Below are positions 23,984 to 29,466 of a stretch of 29,466 nt of DNA, one piece after another (the stretch's first letter is position 1; each line of letters opens with the position of its first letter). The stretch is from JAQVUB01 sp033809415. GTDB taxonomy: Bacteria; Verrucomicrobiota; Lentisphaeria; Oligosphaerales; Oligosphaeraceae. The stretch covers positions 1-29,466 of the forward strand of contig JAPXLT010000021.1 of assembly GCA_033809415.1 (NCBI GenBank), in the 5' to 3' direction. The notes under the pieces were generated by a model. The model was not told where the DNA came from, did not search any database, and saw only the letters and a list, made by a program, of their open reading frames with translations. A program made the position numbers and the translations under genes.

Positions 23984-25177
23984 ATGGCTACAAAAATGCG
24001 AACGACTGCCATCGGAGTCTTTGTCTTGACGGGATGTTGCCTGGGCATCTTGATGGTCATCCTCCTAGGTGGGCACAATTTTTTTGCCTCGCTGCTCGAG
24101 TACCGCATGTATTTTGACAAATCGGTCAAGGGGCTTTCGATTGGTTCTCCGGTTATGTTTCGCGGAGTCCGAGTCGGTCAGGTCTCTGATATCCGTTTGT
24201 CATATCGGGATCGTATCGAAGAAACAACGGCGCAATCATGGCCGATCGAGGTGACCATCGAGTTGCAGCCCACCGCCTTCGGCATGCAAATGGGTTGGCA
24301 AGATACCCTGCCGGAAAGCATACGCAATCGGATGTTCGAACGGGATAATCTGCAGAATATCCGCGATCTCCTTCAACATATGGTGGAGAAAGAAGGGTTG
24401 CGCGCGCAATTACAATCGCTCAGCCTGCTGACCGGTTCTCTCTTCATCGAATTGAATTTTTATCCTGATTCGCCATGGACTGCGCAGATGGAAAAAGACC
24501 TGTGCAACGCGGTTTTGCCGGTGGAAATGTCTGCCATCGAACGCCTTAAGCAGTCTCTCGTTAAAAAAGATTTCAGCAACCATCTGGATATGCTCACGGT
24601 TGCACTCCAGGATCTTTCTAATTTCATCAATGAAGGCAAATTCCGCAAGTTGCTTGAGGACCTGAGTGCAGCAGCAGCCAATGCCAATCAGATGATGGTC
24701 ACTGGCAGTCGGGACCTTTCCCCGATGTTGCGCCAGGCGGGAGCAGTCTTTATGTTGCTCGAGAGCGTTCTGAATAAAGTGGAAAAGAATTTTGATCCCC
24801 TGCTGGATTCGACTCGAGGAAGCATACAGGCAGTCGTGCAGCAGATTGAAAAAGTGTCAGCAGAAATCAGTGCATTGACGCAATCGGCAAAGGGTTTCGT
24901 CGAGCACCTTGATCGCATAACTACTGATCATGAACCGGATATCCAGGCTCTGATGGGAAATCTCCGGGAAAGTTCTAATGCAATGAATTCTGTTTTGGAA
25001 GAGGTCAGAATCCTGGTTGAACAACTCAGGGAGAGCAGTGCGCCGGATTCAAATATTCAGACGGACCTGAAAGAAACCCTGGCTGAACTGGAAAAAGCCG
25101 CGCTCTCGATGCGCAGCCTGGCTGAATATCTACGCCGCAACCCCGAATCTCTCCTGCATGGAAAAGAGGCAAAATGA
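23984..25177 (+). CDS. MlaD-family (MCE domain) substrate-binding protein
   Basis: The 397-aa protein has one N-terminal membrane helix (AIGVFVLTGCCLGILMVILL, about 9-28). It is followed by an MCE/MlaD domain (YRMYFDKSVKGLSIGSPVMF, then RGVRVGQVSDIRL, about 39-71, resuming near LQSLSLLTGSLFIELNFYP). The MCE domain forms a hexameric lipid-binding ring or channel in the periplasm. A long helical C-terminal region (about 180-390, heptad-like, e.g. VVQQIEKVSAEISALTQSAK) probably forms a coiled-coil needle or barrel reaching toward the outer membrane, more like PqiB or LetB than the short E. coli MlaD. An insertion of about 50 residues splits the MCE domain. Its stop overlaps the next start (ATGA). 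The start has only a weak purine-rich GAAAGCGAGAA upstream. Confidence 0.9.
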   Translation: MATKMRTTAIGVFVLTGCCLGILMVILLGGHNFFASLLEYRMYFDKSVKGLSIGSPVMFRGVRVGQVSDIRLSYRDRIEETTAQSWPIEVTIELQPTAFGMQMGWQDTLPESIRNRMFERDNLQNIRDLLQHMVEKEGLRAQLQSLSLLTGSLFIELNFYPDSPWTAQMEKDLCNAVLPVEMSAIERLKQSLVKKDFSNHLDMLTVALQDLSNFINEGKFRKLLEDLSAAAANANQMMVTGSRDLSPMLRQAGAVFMLLESVLNKVEKNFDPLLDSTRGSIQAVVQQIEKVSAEISALTQSAKGFVEHLDRITTDHEPDIQALMGNLRESSNAMNSVLEEVRILVEQLRESSAPDSNIQTDLKETLAELEKAALSMRSLAEYLRRNPESLLHGKEAK

Positions 25178-25737
25178 ATCGATTTTTATCTCTGGCCGTT
25201 TTGACAGTGTTATTCTGCGGCTGTTTCTCGAGCAGTTCGCCGACTCGAACCTTTGTCCTGTCGAAGGTTGCTCTTGCTAAGAGCGAGGAGCCTGTACAAA
25301 TCCGCATGGGGCGGATTGTTCTGCCGGACTATCTGAAACGCTGGGAAATGGTCACGCTCGTGAAAAAGCGGGAAGTGCGCATCAATGATTTTGCACAGTG
25401 GGGCGAACTCCTCGAAGATGGCGTCAGAAGAACCTTGACGGAAAATTTCCGCCAAGTGCTGGGAGCCGAACAGGTCTTGAATGCCAACCAGCCCAATGGG
25501 GAGGATTGCTGGCGCTTGGATTATGAATTTCATTCTTTTGCCGGAAACATGGATGGTGCCTTTGCGCTCGAAGTCCTTTGCCAGGCTCGGAATGCAAAGG
25601 AAAAGAAACAGTTCAACATTGCTTTCGAGGTGCCTTACACCCCTGGAAAACCCGAGAAACTGGTCGAGGCGCATGAGGAAGCCCTCGGACGCCTGGTGCT
25701 CGAAACGCTTTCTCAGCTGCAAAATAATGATGACTGA
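25174..25737 (+). CDS. PqiC-like ABC-transport auxiliary lipoprotein
   Basis: The 187-aa protein has a lipoprotein signal (MNRFLSLAVLTVLFCGC, lipid-modified Cys likely C17, then SSSS). It carries features of the ABC_trans_aux family (PqiC/YmbA type), which pairs with MCE systems and anchors in the outer membrane: RTFVLSKV, IRMGRIVLPDYLKRWEMVT and INDFAQWGELLEDGVRRTL near the middle, matching the usual 'dy..R.qiv.r.....i....dRWaepL...i...l' pattern. Its ATG overlaps the stop of the MCE gene, so the two are translationally coupled. It probably forms the outer-membrane end of the lipid bridge. Confidence 0.85.
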   Translation: MNRFLSLAVLTVLFCGCFSSSSPTRTFVLSKVALAKSEEPVQIRMGRIVLPDYLKRWEMVTLVKKREVRINDFAQWGELLEDGVRRTLTENFRQVLGAEQVLNANQPNGEDCWRLDYEFHSFAGNMDGAFALEVLCQARNAKEKKQFNIAFEVPYTPGKPEKLVEAHEEALGRLVLETLSQLQNNDD

Positions 25738-25740
25738 TGC

Positions 25741-25782
25741 ACCCTGCACCCTATCCCCTGCACCCTGTCCCCTGCACCCTCT
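25741..25782 (+). repeat. Heptamer array (A/C)CCCTNN x6
   Basis: Six 7-base units: ACCCTGC, ACCCTAT, CCCCTGC, ACCCTGT, CCCCTGC, ACCCTCT. It starts three bases after the lipoprotein stop codon and ends seven bases before the next ATG, filling the spacer. It is the same family as 15538-15600. Confidence 0.9.
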
Positions 25783-25789
25783 ACTACCT

Positions 25790-28411
25790 ATGATAAAAAA
25801 AATCTTTTTAGCGTTTATTCTCTTTATCGGAACATTTACTTTTTCCGGTGGGAGCCTGTCGCTTGCCGCAGAGGTGCCTCCGCAGCCTGATTTCACCTTC
25901 GAGACTGAGGCAGTGCCGGAAGACCCCGCCCTGTTGCGCTTGCAACGCGGTGATCAAGCCATGCGAGAAGGACTCTATGAAAATGCCATCCTGAATTTCC
26001 GGGAATATCGACGGTTTGTCGGCAATCGCCAGCCGGATTTGAGCAGAGCACTGGGGAAACTGACCGAGGCCTATCTTGCCGCCGGGAATCTACCGTCGGC
26101 CATCCAGAGTTTACAGGAAGAGAAAAAAAATCGTGCAGCCTTGCCCGATCCCATGCTTGCCTGGTTGATTTATCTGGAAGCTCAGATTCTCTTCAAGCAG
26201 GGAAATTGGAGCGCCTGCCTCGGAGTTTTGTCTGCCCAGGCTGAGGATTTTGGCTATGGCATCTACAGTGATCAAGTGTTGCTACTACGCCTGGATTGCC
26301 TGGCACAGCTCGAACAATGGCAGCAGCTGATCGGGATACTGGAAAAGCACTTGCAGGAACCCGGATCAGGCACCTTTGCTTTGCAGTCACGCTTGATAAA
26401 AGCGTATCTCGCTGCCGGAAAAGCCAGCCAGGCCATGGCACGCCTCGCGGAAATCTCCGGAAAAGTGACGGTTGCTGAGGAGTTCGAATACAAGGTGCTC
26501 CAGGTGATGTCTCTGGCGGCTTCCGAACAGATCGATCAGGCTTTTACCCTCTTTCAGGAAATACGCTCACGCTGCCCGGAAGAACCGGATGCCGATTGGT
26601 GGCGCCTGATCTGGTATCTCGCTGAAACTGGCTATCGCCTGAAACGATATTCCGAGGCCGAAGCAGCCTACCGGCAGGGAATGCTCGTTGCCGTTAATGC
26701 AGACGGGCGTGGAAAATGCTTGCAACGCATCGCAGATTGCCAGATTCTGCAGGACAAAATTACCCAAGCCCGGCAAACTCTCGAGGAATACCGCCAGAGC
26801 TATCCGGAACGCCCTGAATATATTACGGTAACTATGCGCCTGGCAGAACTGCTGCAGAAAACGGATAATACACTGAAGGCAGCGGAGTTGTACGGGGAGC
26901 TGGTCGATCACCCCCGGGTTCCCGTCGAACAACGTTACCAAGCAGCCATTCAACGGGCTACGTGTTTGGTGCGGGATGGGCAGTATACGGAAGCGATCGC
27001 CGCATATCGCAAGGCAGCGACCTTAAGCGGCACGGAACAAATTGCGGCAGCCGAGGCACTGATCTGGGCGGCGGAGACAGCGCTGGCAGCAAAAGACCTG
27101 CCGCAGGCAGCCACCCTGTATCAGGAAGTCGCTGACCGGTACCCTCAGACAGAGCAGGGCAGCCGGGCGCGCTTCGAACAGGCACGATGCCTCTTTGATC
27201 ATGCGAAATATGTCGAGGCAGCAGCGGTTTTTCAAGTCTTTGTCACAGAGCACCCTGAGCATGCGCTCGTCTGGCACGCGCGCTTGCAGGCCGGTATTGC
27301 CGGAAAACAGTTGGCCCAAACCCCGGAAGAGTTTTCAAAGGCGGCAGCGGTTCTGCTCGAAATTGCCCGTACATGCCCTGACGCTGAACTGGCCATGCAG
27401 GCGTTTCTGGAAAGCTTCCAGGCGCAACAGACTGCCGGAAAACTCGACGCGGCAGCCGAAATTCTACAGGAGGCGATCAAACAACAACCGGAATCCAAGT
27501 CCCTGCATCTGCTCAAATATCAACTCGCCGCAGTGAATTTTCAGCTGGGCAGGGAGGAACAGGCTGTGCAGACCGCAGACGATTTCTTTGCCCATTATCC
27601 AGAGCTGCCGCTGGCGGCCGATCTCTATCTTCTGACAGGGGACTATTTTGCCTCTGCGGGAGATTATGCCCGGGCACAGACGTATTACAGCAAGCTGCAC
27701 CGCCCTCCCTTCGATTCGGTTCTGGTACCTGTGGGGATGTATGAAAACGCACGCTGTTCATTTCTTCTGGACAAACTGGACAATGCCCGGGAATTGTTGA
27801 ATCTGCTGCTGACCAAAGGAGAGGGAGGCTTTAAACTCGAACCGCTCTTGCAGGCTAAAGCGGAGTTTTTGATGGGGGATGTATTGGCTAAGCAGGGAAA
27901 TTACGAAGAAGCGCGCAAGTTTTTTGCTTTTGCCCGCAACAACGCCCGGGATCATGAGCTTGGCTTTGCGGCGCTCGGACGCCAGGCCGAAATGCTGATG
28001 TCGCTTGCAGTCAATAATCCAGCTTCTTGGGACAAGGCGATCGAGTGCCTCAATGAAATTCTGAAGCCTGAGAACAGCGCCTCGGCTGGGTTGCGCGAAA
28101 TGGCTCGCTACCGCCTTGGCAAATGTCTGGAAGGAAAGGGAGATACCCAAGGAGCCATTCTGATTTTCCAGGAACTCTATCTCAATTATGTGACTGACCG
28201 GGATGCCGGGAAAATCCGTAATTGGCAATATTACTATCTGAGCATTTTTGATCTGACACGTTTGCTTGAACGCAAGGGGGATTTGGAATCGTTGAGAAAA
28301 GCAGCACGCCTCTACGAAGACCTGGCTGCATCTAATTTGCCGCGCTCCGCTGAAGCTGCCATCAAGGCAAAGATGATCCGGGAAAAACACAACCTGGGAG
28401 AAGGACATTGA
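25790..28411 (+). CDS. Secreted TPR-repeat protein
   Basis: The 873-aa protein begins MIKKIFLAFILFIGTFTFSG, a signal peptide with cleavage probably after LSLAA. The rest is tetratricopeptide-like helical repeats: LLRLQRGDQAMREGLYENAI, YSEAEAAYRQGM, GQYTEAIAAYRKAATL, AKDLPQAATLYQEVADRYPQ, HAKYVEAAAVFQVFVTEHPE, AGDYARAQTYYSKL, QGNYEEARKFFAFA. Such periplasmic TPR proteins scaffold envelope assemblies (compare YbgF/CpoB and BamD). Position right after the PqiC-like gene and before a SurA-like gene suggests a role in outer-membrane biogenesis. The frame is open back to 25481, but that part overlaps the lipoprotein gene in another frame, so the start is the signal-peptide ATG at 25790. No Shine-Dalgarno is present; the heptamer array occupies its place. 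Confidence 0.85.
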   Translation: MIKKIFLAFILFIGTFTFSGGSLSLAAEVPPQPDFTFETEAVPEDPALLRLQRGDQAMREGLYENAILNFREYRRFVGNRQPDLSRALGKLTEAYLAAGNLPSAIQSLQEEKKNRAALPDPMLAWLIYLEAQILFKQGNWSACLGVLSAQAEDFGYGIYSDQVLLLRLDCLAQLEQWQQLIGILEKHLQEPGSGTFALQSRLIKAYLAAGKASQAMARLAEISGKVTVAEEFEYKVLQVMSLAASEQIDQAFTLFQEIRSRCPEEPDADWWRLIWYLAETGYRLKRYSEAEAAYRQGMLVAVNADGRGKCLQRIADCQILQDKITQARQTLEEYRQSYPERPEYITVTMRLAELLQKTDNTLKAAELYGELVDHPRVPVEQRYQAAIQRATCLVRDGQYTEAIAAYRKAATLSGTEQIAAAEALIWAAETALAAKDLPQAATLYQEVADRYPQTEQGSRARFEQARCLFDHAKYVEAAAVFQVFVTEHPEHALVWHARLQAGIAGKQLAQTPEEFSKAAAVLLEIARTCPDAELAMQAFLESFQAQQTAGKLDAAAEILQEAIKQQPESKSLHLLKYQLAAVNFQLGREEQAVQTADDFFAHYPELPLAADLYLLTGDYFASAGDYARAQTYYSKLHRPPFDSVLVPVGMYENARCSFLLDKLDNARELLNLLLTKGEGGFKLEPLLQAKAEFLMGDVLAKQGNYEEARKFFAFARNNARDHELGFAALGRQAEMLMSLAVNNPASWDKAIECLNEILKPENSASAGLREMARYRLGKCLEGKGDTQGAILIFQELYLNYVTDRDAGKIRNWQYYYLSIFDLTRLLERKGDLESLRKAARLYEDLAASNLPRSAEAAIKAKMIREKHNLGEGH

Positions 28412-28419
28412 TCCTACTA

Positions 28420-28470
28420 CATTTTTTAACAACGAAAAGCACGAAAAGACACGAAAATTTATAGGATTGT
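28420..28470 (+). repeat. Dispersed 'cacgaaaag' spacer repeat, copy 5
   Basis: Reads CATTTTTTAACAACGAAAAG, then CACGAAAAGACACGAAAA, then TTTATAGGATTGT. It starts nine bases after the TPR gene stop and fills most of the spacer. It closely matches copy 3 at 18847 and the left arm at 23811. Confidence 0.8.
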
Positions 28471-28488
28471 AGAAAGGAAATAAAAATT

Positions 28489-29448
28489 ATGCTTTGGAAA
28501 AGTTTTGTTTTCATGTTGCTCCTCGGTTTTTCGCTTTCCGCGCAGCAGGGTTACTCCTATGGGGATTCCATTTTGGCGGTGGTTGGTGAAAAGGTGATTA
28601 CTGCCTATGAAGTGATGCAGGCTTCCGCCCGGGAGGAGGCTCGGCTTTCACGGGAACTGACTGTGCAGCAGCGCACCGAGGAAGTCGTTGCTATTCGGCG
28701 CAGGATTCTTAGCAATATGATAGACCATGAACTGGTCTGGCTTGAATTCCAGGCTTTGAAAGCCAGGGTTCCCGAATCGGTACTTCAGGAGCGTCTGAAT
28801 CAGGCCATTATTGCTCAGGCTGGCGGAGACCGCGCCAAATTCGAGGAAATGCTGTATCGGGAGCAGATGACAATGCAGGATTTTAAGGAGCGCATGACGA
28901 AGAATCTGGCGGTCGATATGCTCCTTTACGACCGCGTCAATCGTGGAATTACCATTTCTCTGCCGAAGATTCAGCAGTATTATGAGAGCCATTCGGCAGA
29001 TTTCAATCAGATCGCCAAGTATCGTCTGGAAGTGATTTTACTGAAGAAAAATGGCCGTTACAAGGACAGCTTGCCTGCCACTGTGGCGGAAATTCAGGAT
29101 AAACTGAAAGCTGGAAAAAGTTTTGCGGAGTTGGCAAAAGAGTATTCTGAGGGTGCCAATGCGGAGCAGGGCGGTGATCAGGGCTGGCTGACGGATATGA
29201 ATGAAAAGTTGAAACAACTGGTCGAGACCCTAAAACCTGGCGAAGTCGCCACGGAAGCACTCGATCTTGGCAGCAGCCTATACCTAGTCAGACTTGCCGA
29301 ATTCTCCCCCGGCACCAACACCCTCACCAAAGAAGTCGAAGAAACAATACGAAACATCCTGCACGACGAAGAGGAAAGCCAACGCTATGAAAAATTTCTG
29401 CGGGAATTGCGCCTGAAATATCCCTTCAAACGCATGGATGGAATATAA
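28489..29448 (+). CDS. SurA-like periplasmic peptidyl-prolyl isomerase
   Basis: The 319-aa protein has a signal peptide (MLWKSFVFMLLLGFSLSA, cleavage before QQ). A SurA-type N-terminal chaperone region follows, with the hallmark DSILAVVGEKVITAYEVMQA (about 26-45), MIDHELVWLEF and a long helical stretch. One parvulin (rotamase) domain covers about 175-275 and includes KAGKSFAELAKEYSEGANAE, QGGDQGWL and LKPGEVATEAL. Such proteins fold or escort outer-membrane proteins in the periplasm. A single PPIase domain, as against two in E. coli SurA, is common in other phyla. AAAGGA lies about ten bases before the ATG. It is the last gene of the plus-strand cluster visible in the window. Confidence 0.9.
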   Translation: MLWKSFVFMLLLGFSLSAQQGYSYGDSILAVVGEKVITAYEVMQASAREEARLSRELTVQQRTEEVVAIRRRILSNMIDHELVWLEFQALKARVPESVLQERLNQAIIAQAGGDRAKFEEMLYREQMTMQDFKERMTKNLAVDMLLYDRVNRGITISLPKIQQYYESHSADFNQIAKYRLEVILLKKNGRYKDSLPATVAEIQDKLKAGKSFAELAKEYSEGANAEQGGDQGWLTDMNEKLKQLVETLKPGEVATEALDLGSSLYLVRLAEFSPGTNTLTKEVEETIRNILHDEEESQRYEKFLRELRLKYPFKRMDGI

Positions 29449-29466
29449 GGGGGCAGGGTGCAGGGG
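29449..29466 (-). repeat. Start of an inverted GCAGGG(T/G) heptamer array (window edge)
   Basis: Immediately after the stop codon of the PPIase gene the sequence reads GGGGGCAGGGTGCAGGGG, which is the heptamer (A/C)CCCTGC on the other strand. The array is cut by the window end. Confidence 0.75.

Noticed and set aside
25481..25789. 103-residue N-terminal extension of the TPR protein
   Set aside because: It overlaps the lipoprotein gene in another frame and would bury the signal peptide.

Overview
The window looks like a Gram-negative chromosome segment with an outer membrane. It carries LPS-type glycosyltransferases and kinases, a retrograde-lipid-transport (Mla) operon and a SurA-like chaperone. 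The large secreted GH123-like protein, the CsgG-like secreted protein and the spacers packed with 7-11 bp tandem repeats and 'cacgaaaag' repeats suggest the PVC superphylum, most likely Lentisphaerota (Victivallales-like). That placement is inference; no rRNA or marker tree is available here.

Layout. (1) 1-259: N-terminal end of a mechanosensitive channel, minus strand, cut by the window edge. (2) 593-6132, plus strand: LPS/polysaccharide decoration genes, namely a WaaP/Kdo-type kinase, a GT8 glycosyltransferase, a WaaG-like GT4 fused to a WaaP-like kinase, and a DUF6625-type putative glycosyltransferase. (3) 6131-7913: rearranged stretch. Two oppositely oriented kinase fragments meet near 6212, followed on the minus strand by a GT2 glycosyltransferase and a WaaG-like gene that has lost about 240 internal codons in frame. 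(4) 7914-9155: 1.2 kb non-coding, containing a 359-bp palindromic MITE-like element with 22-bp terminal inverted repeats. (5) 9156-10205: GT9 heptosyltransferase-like gene. (6) 10311-15066, minus strand: a headless nucleotidyltransferase remnant, a small membrane-anchored protein, and a 1295-aa secreted multidomain protein (LamG, CBM9-like, GH123-like) with a good sigma-70 type promoter. (7) 15611-18832: 1073-aa secreted protein with two CsgG-like modules. (8) 19150-20379: NADP-type isocitrate dehydrogenase. (9) 20602-29448, plus strand: unknown 233-aa protein, STAS-MlaE permease, MlaF ATPase, MlaD/MCE protein, PqiC-like lipoprotein, large TPR protein, SurA-like PPIase. This is a coherent outer-membrane lipid transport and biogenesis cluster.

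The spacers are the most unusual part. Nearly every one from 15.5 kb onward is filled by short tandem repeats: heptamers (A/C)CCCTGC, ATGGACA and CGCACAC, a nonamer TGTCCACAC, an undecamer ACACGGACKKK, and a 63-bp duplication. Several run directly from a stop codon to the next start codon, so those genes lack a normal Shine-Dalgarno. A second dispersed family (about 50 bp, built on 'cacgaaaag') occurs in both orientations. I found no tRNA, rRNA, CRISPR array or transposase gene.
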